64,000 nt of DNA from NCBI GenBank assembly GCA_009792885.1, contig WMCF01000007.1, positions 9,649,995 to 9,713,994 on the forward strand, read 5' to 3'. Under the pieces are notes generated by a model, which was given only the letters and a program-made list of their open reading frames with translations, was not told where the DNA came from and made no database searches. Source of the DNA: Eremophila alpestris peregrina. Its lineage: Eukaryota > Chordata > Aves > Passeriformes > Alaudidae. Within the stretch, counting starts at the first letter, position 1, and every line of letters starts with the position of its first letter. The position numbers and the translations under genes are program-made. Below, piece by piece: positions 53,201 through 64,000 of this stretch.

Positions 53201-55033
53201 ATTCTCACCTTTTGGGGTTGATGGAACAAGTGGAGAAGTACTGGTGGGGCCTCAGTCCTGCCTATGGACATGTGAGGGAACCCCTCCTGGCGCAGAGGCT
53301 GCTGGAGTCAGTTTGGTCCTCATGTCTCTGTAGCACTTGGAAATATTTGTCCTGTGCAACCTAGCACACCATTGGTCAAAAATGTGTCACTGCTTTGCTG
53401 GTACTGGAGCTTAAAGACAGCATCTTCTCAACATCACTTCTTTTGCTTTATAGCAACTGTTTTGCTCTCAGTATCTGGATTTTTTTTTTTTTCTAAGATT
53501 TAGCACCATACTCCCTGTTTGCAAGCACCTATTTCTGCTGCCGGTCCAGTTCTGTCAAGTACGTGAGTGGTGTTCAGCTGACAGGAGACCTGTTTGTTCA
53601 CCATCTCAAGTGAGTTTTGCCAAGACTCCCTCACAATGTTGTTCTTGCAAGGGCAGCATCTCTTTTCTAACTGGTGACCTTAACTTTCAGGAGGTGCCAT
53701 CCCACCTGTATAAAAAATCCCACTTCTCTTTCTACACTTAAAGTTTCAAGGGGCACTTCTCCAATATTGCTGTATTTTGAAGAAATATGCCCTGAAATGT
53801 GGAGGAAATCCAGGGAAAAAGGAAACCAAGGGAAGGAAAGACAAGGTAATGTTCAAAGACAAGTACCTTTAATTACCTGCTGTGTCTGTAACAAATGAGA
53901 AACAAAAAACCTGTTTTGTTTTCTCTTAGGTTTATTACCTGTATAGTAGCTTCCTTTACCCTGTGCCCAAATCATGTACGTGTAGGTACCATTTGAACAC
54001 TTGTTCAGCTGTGGTCAGTATTTTTTGGTATGGATTTCTCTTGTGGAGAGTTGCTTTTCCCATTGGCACTTAATGACATTGTTTTTGGTAGGATATGTGT
54101 GTTCTTTTTCCTCTGCTGTTTTATGGGAGAGGCACTACAAATGCCAAGCATTTGCAATACCTGTGATACTTGGGGTTTTTTGGAGTTTGAGGTAACAGTG
54201 TTGAAGAGTGTAACTATTTCTGTGATTTCTGCTGCAGAAGGGTAACTTGACCTTTCCCTGCAAGTTTTATGGTAGATTTGCACTGACACCACAACCCAGG
54301 AACAGGCTCCTGTGACCCCAATGCAGCACTTCCTCTTCATGCAGTACTCAACCTGTCATACTGTGGAATCACCCTTTTTGCCTCAGTTTCCTTAAATTAA
54401 ATTACACCTAATATGCTGCTTTAAGAAAACATGAAATCCTTGAAAAATGCACATCTTAAATGCACAATGCTGTTGATCTGGTTTGATTTTAAGCAGCATA
54501 ACCTAATTTTTGCCTTTCCCATATTGTCTTTTTCTTTTGCCCCAATGCAAAATTTACATTACTTTCTTAATGAATGATGGAAAAGTGTGTTGGGTACAAT
54601 AAATTAGGTCATGGTATCTGATGACTTGTAGCTCATCAGTCCTTTGGCAGGAGAAGCAGAAACGGTGCACACATCTTACAGTTCTACTATTCACTGAGCA
54701 GACAGTGCAGATTACCTGTAGAACAGCAATAACTGTTTTAGGTTATTGAGCTGCAGGCACCAGAGTGAGCTGATCTCATGTATCTTTATATCTACAGTAC
54801 AGATGTGTTTGTTCCCTCTGGCCACCAGTCTAGGAACCCTAAGAGTTGACTGGGAAAACCAGGGACTTTTAGGAGAATTAATAAGAAACATTGTATAAAT
54901 CTGCTTAAACATTTTTTAAAAATCATATACCCAAAGTGATTCTTTTCTTCCAGCAACCAGCTCAGCCACAGGTATTTTCATTGTAGCCACCTACATCTGA
55001 TCACATAAAATCCACACCAGTGAACTCATTTCT

Positions 55034-55057
55034 GATCTAGAAATTTCTAGATCTAGA
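55034..55057. repeat. Overlapping perfect palindromes
   Basis: 55034-55053 is a perfect 20-bp palindrome (GATCTAGAAATTTCTAGATC). It overlaps a perfect 12-bp palindrome TCTAGATCTAGA at 55046-55057. No function is recognised. Confidence 0.9.
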
Positions 55058-56722
55058 CCCCAAAGATGGGCCTGTCCATCCATAAGCTCCTTTCAAAATG
55101 GCCTTCCCATCAAATTCATTATTATTAACTCATGCTTGCATTGATTCTGATGGAAGGCATTGTAATTTCGGTTTCGTCCACATTAGTGTCCACATAATGG
55201 CTGGATAAATAAAAGATATTATAAAAAACAGCACCTATTCCTTTGAGATTTGTGCTTTGGACCATGGCTGCTCAGGTTGTCATTTACTGAGATTTATTCT
55301 AAAGAAATTCAAGCTTATCTTTTTCATCAATGTTTTGCAACCTTCCCCATGTGTGCTGTTAACCACAAGTTACTGTCTTGTTTTTGCATTGGTACATCAG
55401 CTGGATCTGACTTTCCCTTGACTTGCACTAGGATTGGACTGGATTCCTGAGGCTTGCTCTAAATAACATTCATAGAAGTGATGCTGGACATTTTCCAAAG
55501 TTTAATAACGGTTTCCTTAATTTTTTAAGAACTGAAACCTCTTGTGTCTTAAGAACACGGTAGCAAAACAACAGGAGCAAGGGAGGATGATAACAGGAAA
55601 TCTTCTCAAACATATTTGAGCAACCAAATATCTATCACTTGCAGCCCCAGGAGCACTGCCATGGGATTTTAACAGGCACAGCATGCAGGCACTACATGTC
55701 TGGGGTTTTGAAACAATGTGAACACTCCCAAAGTTAATGAGGCTCTTGGTCTACCTCTGTGAGCAGGCAGCAGGACTTGGAGATATCCATACAGTGTCCT
55801 CATTGCTAGTGTCTTACAGTCAAGAACCTCCTCCTGTTTCTTAGTCTAAGGACTGAATTCATCTCCAATGTTCCCCACAGGCTTCCACAAAGGCAGGTTG
55901 AGTGTCAGCACAACTTCTAAACTAACCAGCAGATCCTCATACTACATCCTGTTCAGTTCTTCGTGGTCTTGTGTTGAAACCTGTCTAGGTACATGTGGCT
56001 TGATAGAGCATTCTGAGTAAAGGGATTCTGGTTCTTCCCACGTGTTTGCAATTCCCCATGAGAAAGTTAAGTGAAACCTGGTTGACCTCTACAGCTTCTC
56101 GCAACAGGTATTTTTCAGCCATAAAAACAAACTCCTCTTGGGGTTATATTAGGACCCAAAGCCACAAACACAGGTGAGGGACAAGGCTACTCAAAGCTAA
56201 ATGGGCAGGAGGTTTTTACTGAGGAAGGATGCTTGCAAGTGTGGAGATGGATGTTCTTCTTGTGGAGCTACAAGCCCAGCACAGTAGTAGCCAAAATAAT
56301 CAAGGAACACTTGCAAAGAAGCCCCCCAGACAACACTTGCTGTGCAAACCAAAAAAAAAAAACCACTGCACTGGCTGGAAGAAGAACTGGAGTAGCCATC
56401 ACAGAAACTTTCTTCTGCTGTGTGATTCCTCCATGTACAGCTCCAGGAAATGGGAACTGTGTTTGATCATTGTCAGAGATGAAGCCACAGTATGGAAACA
56501 TCATATTCCATGGTGAGCTTCCTTGGAGGCTGGGTTCAACTCTTAAGACTTAGATTACTGGCAGAGCATGTGTGTGAAAGGATCTAACTCACTGATTGCA
56601 CACTGTGTGCTTACATCTCATGCCATTCCTGCTTAAATGGCTGGGAATGGAAAAACAAAACTTTCAGGGTAAAGACACTGAGAAAAAAGGTCCTGGGTAT
56701 TTAGGCAACCACAGGATGAAAT

Positions 56723-56748
56723 CAGTCAATCAATCAATCAATCAATCA
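56723..56748 (+). repeat. (CAAT)n microsatellite
   Basis: About six uninterrupted CAAT tetramers flanked by CAGT variants. Confidence 0.9.
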
Positions 56749-59700
56749 GTGTAATGGAGTCAGGAAAATAAAAATATGATTTTGTGGTACATCAATTCAT
56801 TGTTTCTTGTAGTTGGGAGGTGTGTGCATGCCATTGTAGAGGGACTGTTAGAATCCCCATCTACTCTGTACAAGTTCATACTCAAAAATGTGGATTCCAG
56901 GTGGAAGAAGGGCAAAAAAGGTAATTAAAAAGAAAAGAGAAGTGGAGCTCCCATCTCACAAGAACAGAAAAAAAAGAGCGTGGGTGGTTTAGACTAGAAT
57001 ACAGAGTTACAATCACTCTGTATATAGCTGTTAAATGGCTAATCACCAGGTACTCATTAAAGAATTAAAAGTTATTTAAGTAAGATGACAACATTGGCAT
57101 GAGAACAAATGAGAGGAAAGTGACAATGAGTAATTTGGAATGGGAATTAAAAGTAAGTTCTCATCCTCCAATGCCCTATCAGATATAACTGAGGAAGCAA
57201 ATTGGCTACGGTTTTTTAAATCAGCTTGTTCTAAGTGACAGTAGTCTGCTTCCCAGTGTATCCTGCATTTGCTTTATAAAATAATACAGGCAAAAAGGAA
57301 ATCTCAACATTTTGTTGACAAGATCTTTGTCAATGATGGGACAACTAACCCAAAAAAGCAGCCTTGCTAATTTAGACCTTTCTTTACCTAAACCCCAAAT
57401 TCTGGAGGGTTTTTTGTCTCAAAGACCATTGAATAAAAAACTTCAAACCAGACAGTTCTTTTCTGGTTTCTCATGGCTCATATTTCCCATTTATAAAATT
57501 TGCAGAAACCAATACAGGGCAATTAGTTGATTGCAGAAACGCCCAGGGTACATGTAAGATTGTGCTGTGCTCAACTATCTTACATCTGGATGAAATTTTG
57601 GCTTCAGGGAAGTTAAGGTGAGTAGTGTCCTTGATTTCAAGGGTTTTTTCCAGTGTTCTGACTTTTATGCATTCATGCTTGTTGTTAATCAATACATCTC
57701 AGAGAAAGAGGCAGAACCTGGAAGGATGGTCAAGGTGTATTTTTGGTCTAAAATATGTAAACATTCCAAAGCAAAAATGATGGCATTAGACTAGAGCTCA
57801 AGGAGTGTATTTTTAGCTTTTAAGAAAAATTCTCCATCTCTCTGTGACACTGTAAATGTAATTTCACTGTGACAGACTAAAACACTCACTGAGCAATGCT
57901 TTTTCTCATAGGTGTTTTTTTACTTTGTAGTTCTTCAATCTTCATTTATGCCACTTCTCCTTCAAATGTTCTGGGTTTAGTTTATGTCTTTTACCTTCCC
58001 CTCTCCTCCATTTCTTTCATGCAGCTGGATTTAGATGCTCCTGGAAAGATAAAATATAAAGCAAATCACCTAGAAATTCAGAAGAATTTGAATAGTTTAA
58101 TGTCCTTTCTAGTTTTAAATTCTTTAGGGTTGAGCCTCCTTTTTAAAAGACATTTTTGATTCACTTACCTGAGATGATGCAAATCTCTGCTGAACTCAGA
58201 GCAGCAAGGGTTATTTCCCTGAATAAAATTAGCAGACACTTAATAAGACACATCTACATTTGTGCAGCATGTTTTATCTCACTGGATCCCAAAGCACTGC
58301 TGAAATGTAGTAGGATGTTGAAACTGAAAAACGTTTTTGAGGTGTTAATTCTCCCTTTCTCACTAATGTATCACGCTGACATTTGTGCAGTAATTCTTAC
58401 TTTGTAACAGTGGAAATCGGAGATGAGCCAATCTATAACTTCTTCCAATAATTTACCAGAATTAATTAATCCTGGACCATTTATTACCTGATCATGAAAG
58501 CTCCATGCATGTTTTCTCCAAATGCCTTTTTTCAATATACTCACAGAAACTTAGGATTAAAAAGATACCTGAAACAAGCTTTTTTCAAAGCTGCATTCAT
58601 TTTGCATAGAGCTGGCAGGACATAACTGCCCACTCTGGACCTCATTTGCCGCTCTCCTAAAGTGTGTCTTTCAAAAGTCTTTATTTCCTACTGTCTCTTC
58701 AGATTTTGAATATGTCTGCCTAGTAGTTTTTATCTTTCCTTTTCATATATCTTGCAACAATAGATGGGACCCTTATTACCTTGCCACTTGTTTGGTGGCT
58801 ATGCTTTTAGTGGTCTTTGTGTGTTTAAAATTATTAACAAGTACTACTATTCTGCTTTTTGAGTTCAGCCTCTCTTGTATCTCTCCATTTATTCTCCACT
58901 TTCATGAGTGTAGGCTCATCTGAAACTGTCCTCATTCTATCCTGATAGTTGATATTCCTCTGGTGTGTATTTTCATACTTCAAAATGAGCTGTAGAGAGA
59001 CTTATGTCCAACACACAACAGCACATCCACCCTTTACACACACACCCTCTACATCTGCTAGTTTCATGTTTGATCCCTTCTTGTGGGCCCTTTATATATA
59101 TATGTGCATGATCATGATGCATTAAACTTGTAATATGATTCAAAAACAACAGAAATGTCACAAGCTGTTGGGCACTTCCCAATGGAGACAAATACTTCCA
59201 CCAAACTGAGAAGAAAACATTGCATCTTCAATAGCTATCACCATTTCTTGGCAAGATCTTGCTTTTGTTTTCTAACACCTCACTTCAGACCAAGTGACAA
59301 GACACAAATTTTTAAAGAATTTTCTAAAGTGCAACAACATTAGTCTCTGGCCTGAAAATAAGCAATAATTTTGTCATGATATCTAGAAAATTGGCCAGAT
59401 TTTAAATCTGTTTTTCAGATATTTCAAAGAAAAGGCTAAAATCTGTTGTGTCAGATATTCAGGTAAAAAGGCTGAAGCTGGGTTATGGATGTACCTGTCT
59501 GGTTTCACTAGCAGGGTTCTCACAGCTGTCCCTGCTTTTGGCTGTGTTTGTGCATTAGGCTCAAAAATGCTGGCAGACAACAAAGCCTTCTGATAAAGAT
59601 GTAGGTCTTGAGGCCCAGCCAAATGTCAGCAGGGGCCTTTTTATGGACGCCAGTAGGAATTGGCTCATGCATGAAAACCTAAAATTTATTACGCAGTAAA

Positions 59701-62700
59701 CATGGAGCTTGGCTATTAGAAGCCCTGACAGAAAAATTACCAAATGGACTTTGTTCTGTGCATGAAATAATAGTTCTGGATTTGTGGCCTTTGTTGTTAG
59801 TATGTTCACAAGAGACACCTAATTAGATTAGGAGGGCTTTGAATAAGACAGTGGTAGCCAGCTGGGAGAGCCCGGCGCAGACCAGTCGGCAGTGAGGAAA
59901 GGCAATGTCCCCTGCAGTTACCAAGACTACAAGGAGCTTTAGCAGCTGGAACATGAGACATTAAACTGTCCAGTGCAAAGTTTAGCACTGAGTTGGGAGT
60001 CAGTGCCTTGGACAAAGGAGGCTGTATTCAGGCCTTTGGAGATGCTCTCCTTTGGTACACTCAGTGAGGCCATCCAGTGGCACTGGGGCCACATCAGCAG
60101 GCAGTGGGCACGGAGCAGAAGCAGCCCATGCACCTGATGCCACTTGATGGGAAATAAGAAGAAAGGCAAGCATGTCAGAAAAGTTTAAAGCACTGTTCAT
60201 CATAAACAGCCTTCATGTGCAGTCATGAAATTAGGCAACAGCTCTGAGATGAGAAACTAGAAATGCTGATGCCATTTATACACGGTGAGAAAAATAAATA
60301 CGCTGCTATTTGACTGCACCTAACATCAGCTCACACACATCCAATTAATTAACATGGCAGCTAATTAACAGGACAGTTTTGATCTGCCATAGCAAAGCTT
60401 TGATATATAGTAGCTCACGAAGTAATTTATTTCAGTAAAAATTAAAACCAAATACATAATACTGGCCCATTTGCAGTTCTCCATATTACCCTAATGGCAT
60501 CAGCATGATATCTGAATCTGAACAGAATAATCTGAGATGACAAAAGGTAAATAAAGGTTGATGTAACCTGTAAGGAGCAAAAAAATGGCCATGAAATGCC
60601 ACCAGATAATCTGGGTCTCTGATGAAGTACAACTGGTCTCTCACAGACTCCTGTTTGCTGGGTTTGGTTGTTTCCCTCTCAGAAATCAGAGCAAGACTGA
60701 ACAAATGAGCAACTAGGCAAAGAAGACGTTTGGAGCTGTTCCTCCTTCAGCATTAAACTCGGGATCCTGTATTTTGAAGGAAACACTGCTAGTGTAGCTG
60801 GAACACTTTGCTAGCCCAAGCTCCCACAAGTCTGCATGCTAGAGTGGCTAGACAAATATGGGAAGGACTCCTCCTGCTGATTGCACCCCCAGGACAAGTG
60901 TTTACTGCAGCTGTTCAAGTACCCATTCAGCGAAGACCTGATCTCCTACAGACCTGGGGTCTGACACCCATTGGCACCTGGAAGAGATAAGGAAATGCAC
61001 ATCACCACAGGATCTGTGAGCCATCAGGATTTAGAGACAGTTCCAGGGTAAGCCACCATAAAAAAAAAAAAAAAAATTGGTTTAAGAATACTTCTGCCCT
61101 TTCAAGTGTTTCATGTTGCACCCGCCAGAAGCAGAAAACGGAAGCTCACCTTACATTTTAATCAGTCTTTCTCTCACTTAATTTTAATCTGACCCTGAGT
61201 AATACCCCCTAAGAAGATTCATTTAGAAGCAGATTACAGCATCTAATTTGCTAATGATGAGACATCATCCTCAGAATCACAATCTTCCATCAGGACTTAG
61301 TAAATGCATCAGGAAATAAGATAAAAATTGTGAGCCCTCAGCATTGTCTTACAGCTGGAGTGCTTGTCCTCAGTCCTGGCTCCAGTCCTGCCTCAGAGCT
61401 GTACCTGGCCATACTGGGCTGGACTACAGTAAACAAGCAGAAAAAGCCATGGTAAGGGTATGTGTGGGTTGGAGACCTGCAGGGAGGAGTGAGGCAGTTC
61501 CCATAGCTCAGTGCTCCAAGACTAAGGGGTCAGGTCTGCAGGCAAGTATGGATTGCAGCTGGCGCTTGCAGCTGGGAAATGTGGTATGAAGAGACATCAT
61601 ACAGATGAGAGAGCTCACAGTTTACAGCCAGGGGAAGGACAGCTGGGCTTTTATCAGGATTTGTAGTCAGGTGTATAAGCAGGATTTTCTGTGAAAAGCA
61701 AAGATCACAGGACACCCTTGGGGAGTGAAACACAGGGGAGCCTGGACCACTTGCAATGGAACAAGGAAGGGAGGAAAGGGACTCCGGAGTATTTTGCTCA
61801 GGAAAGGTGCTTATACAACACAGAAGCTCTCAGAAAAATACAGATTATCCTCTATATTCTCTGGTTATGAAATTGTTATTACAAACTGATTCTGCCTAAA
61901 TTCACTGGAAGACTTTAAAATTTTTCAATTTCTAAAGGGTAATTTTATGTAATGAAATGAATTCTAGCAGCTGAATAAATAGAAGACATGAATAAATAGA
62001 CATGCATTTAAGCCAAAAGTACCATAGTATCTTCAACTTATATCCCAAAATCTGTCAGAAAGGTCTCCAGACTAAGCAAACTGAGTCAGCATCTCAGAAG
62101 TCACACTAAGAGTAGCAGACAGCCCAGAAGTATTGCAAAAGCATTTGATCAGCAAAGAAATCTGTGTTCAATAAAAAGAGTATTACAAAAAGTCAAGCTG
62201 AGTCAGACTTGCGAAGGATATTAAAAGACACAGCAAAAGATTTCCCAGCTGCATGAAAGAAAGAGGAACATGTATGGAAGAAAACAGTAAAATCAAGAAC
62301 TAGCTTCCCAAAATTGGCTAGAACACAATCTGTGCACCCATCCCACATGCAAAAACAGAAGACTGTCGAGAAGTGAGAGTGACCTTCTCATCCAATTTTC
62401 ATTACATCCATGAATTAAATAGAAAAACTCAGTATCCTGGGCACCACTGTAGTCCATAGCTCCTAAGGTCAGGGAGACAATTTGAGAGGGCAACAAAGGC
62501 TATAAACTGAGAAACAGGGGAAGAGCTGCTCCTCACACCTCCTCTCCAGGCTTTTGCTGGTCTGCCACCAGCCAGGCAGGAGGTGCTTCAGCCCTACAGA
62601 AACAGGGTCCTTTTCTGCCTCAGTTGCCCTAGCCTCTCTCCTCCAGCTTCTTCTCTAAAACACCTCTCACTCTAGCAGTGCTCCCTCCAGGATGGACTTC

Positions 62701-64000
62701 TAGGTGTACCTCTGTCATGTCTACTGCAGTATGGGGGGTAGAGGGGCAGAAGAGTTTTTGCAGACTGCTCTTCATCATAGATTACAGAGAGACAAATTCA
62801 GCAGTCCTGCCCTTGTTTGACGCCCTTGCCAGCAGCCACCTCCATTGTATCTCTAGGTGGTAAAGGACAGACTTTTCTGTAGGATTACTGGGAAAACATT
62901 TCTTTTGTCAAGAGCTGGGGGAAAGTCCAACTGAAGAGGGCTGTTTTCTAGAAACTGGTATATTCTTTCTGTACTATGATGACAAAACTGTCTTCTGCAA
63001 CCTCTTCTGATTGACAGGGAGTTCAGGGCGGGATGTGGAAGGAAGGGTTGTTCAGGGTTGTTGAAAAATATCTCACAAAGTTATGGGGTTTTGCTTTAAT
63101 TTTATAGGTGGAACTACAAATATTATACAGTACAATTTTGCTAAGTGGCAGAGATTGTGCATATGCAGTAACCCATTACTTGAACTGAAGGAGAAAGGGA
63201 AAAGGAGAATAAAAATTTATCTGTTCACTTGCAAATAAAAATGACATTTCATATAATAAACTTCAGGACTACATTACTGGGGGAAAAAAAGGTATCTAAA
63301 TAGATCACACTTTATTTCACCAAAATAATAAATGTGGGTTGATATGGTATCTTTCATACTCAGGAAATTCCTCATGGGTTCACATGATGACACATGGATG
63401 TCTGATCAGTTGATCTGTAGCAAATTTAGCTGTTACACATTCATCTTTGCTCACAGAGATATTTCAGTTTTGCAATCTAAGGAAAAATTACAAAGTTGGG
63501 GAACATATCAGATTTAGAAATCTGTCTGCTCATTTTTTACCTAAACTCATGAGCTCTCCCGTATTAGTTTTTGTGACTTTCTTCTAGAAGAAGAAATTCT
63601 CGTCTCTTGTCAATAATTGAGATGGACCTTGACTATAAAGAACTGAGTGGAATTTACATGTAATAGGTGGCAGCTGATAGCCCTTTGCCTTAAGGGAAGG
63701 ACATTCAAAAGGAAGTGCTAAAGAATTTCCAGGGAAATACAAACACAATTTTGCATACTTGTATTCAAATCACTCTCTGAGTTCACACAGCAACATTTAA
63801 GGTGAAAGAATAGCTAGTCTGTAACCCAGCAGAGATATTAAAGTATGCAGTGTGCATTTCTGAAATAATCACAGGGAAACAAGGATCAGTTCTGATCACC
63901 TGACTTGGTGTCTTGTGGAATCTACCAGAGCAAATTACCAGATGTTTTAAAGTAATTTTTAGTTTGAACTAGAGAATCCCTTTCAGAAAACAGGTGTCTT
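56749..64000. other. Distal upstream flank, no gene seen
   Basis: Non-coding sequence to the window end. No PDGFRA exon, the expected neighbour, is visible. There is an A-run at about 61061-61076. Near 58260-58340 a stretch containing GGATCCCAAAGCACTGC is reminiscent of the tail of old amniote SINE/LINE families, but it is too short to name. No other structure is recognised. Confidence 0.55.

Larger units (their letters stand above)
45631..56720. other. Upstream flank, no gene seen
   Basis: AT-leaning non-coding DNA with simple repeats listed separately. The longest open frame, 50411-50854 on the plus strand (147 codons), resembles no known family and is within the length expected by chance. 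No mobile element with recognisable ends was seen after the LTR. Confidence 0.6.

Noticed and set aside
56749..64000. PDGFRA 3' exons, expected as the upstream neighbour of KIT
   Set aside because: No kinase-domain or C-terminal PDGFRA sequence appears in any frame. The neighbour must lie beyond the window.

Overview
The window is vertebrate nuclear DNA, most likely from a bird. It holds the 5' part of one recognisable protein-coding gene, the receptor tyrosine kinase KIT (stem cell factor receptor), on the minus strand. Four coding exons can be placed with splice junctions and reading phase: exon 1 at 25990-26062, exon 2 at 7879-8118, exon 3 at 4247-4525 and exon 4 at 1541-1677. Together they encode the first 243 residues: signal peptide, Ig domain 1, Ig domain 2 and the start of Ig domain 3. 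The rest of the gene (later Ig domains, membrane segment, split kinase) lies beyond position 1. The bird assignment rests on bird-like KIT residues, a CR1 LINE fragment, an avian-type endogenous retrovirus LTR, and the absence of mammalian Alu/L1-type repeats. The species cannot be named from the sequence.

Layout, read in the direction of transcription (high to low coordinate). Positions 64000 to about 26480 are upstream flank with no supportable protein-coding gene. Positions 26480-25440 are a CpG-rich promoter and first-exon region with a dense GC-box/G-run cluster. Positions 25989-8119 are intron 1 (17.9 kb). They hold a local direct duplication (about 9.06-9.69 kb and 10.88-11.54 kb), one copy of a 494-bp GC-rich repeat and a CR1 fragment. 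Positions 7878-4526 are intron 2 and 4246-1678 are intron 3, which carries the second copy of the 494-bp repeat. Positions 1540-1 are the start of intron 4.

The upstream flank is where distal KIT control elements would be expected. In vertebrates the usual neighbour on this side is PDGFRA, but no PDGFRA exon is visible here. The flank holds a probable solo LTR (45255-45630), microsatellites, two unusual inverted repeats, and a few short motif clusters that are candidates only.

I found no CRISPR array, operon, tRNA, rRNA or new multigene system. Nearly all open frames outside the KIT exons are of the length expected by chance in 64 kb, and the longest ones are by-products of the stop-poor GC-rich promoter. 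The points most worth checking are a splice-acceptor look-alike inside exon 3, an island of high identity inside the intron 1 duplication, the paired 494-bp repeats, the promoter G-runs, and a paired GATA motif just downstream of exon 1.
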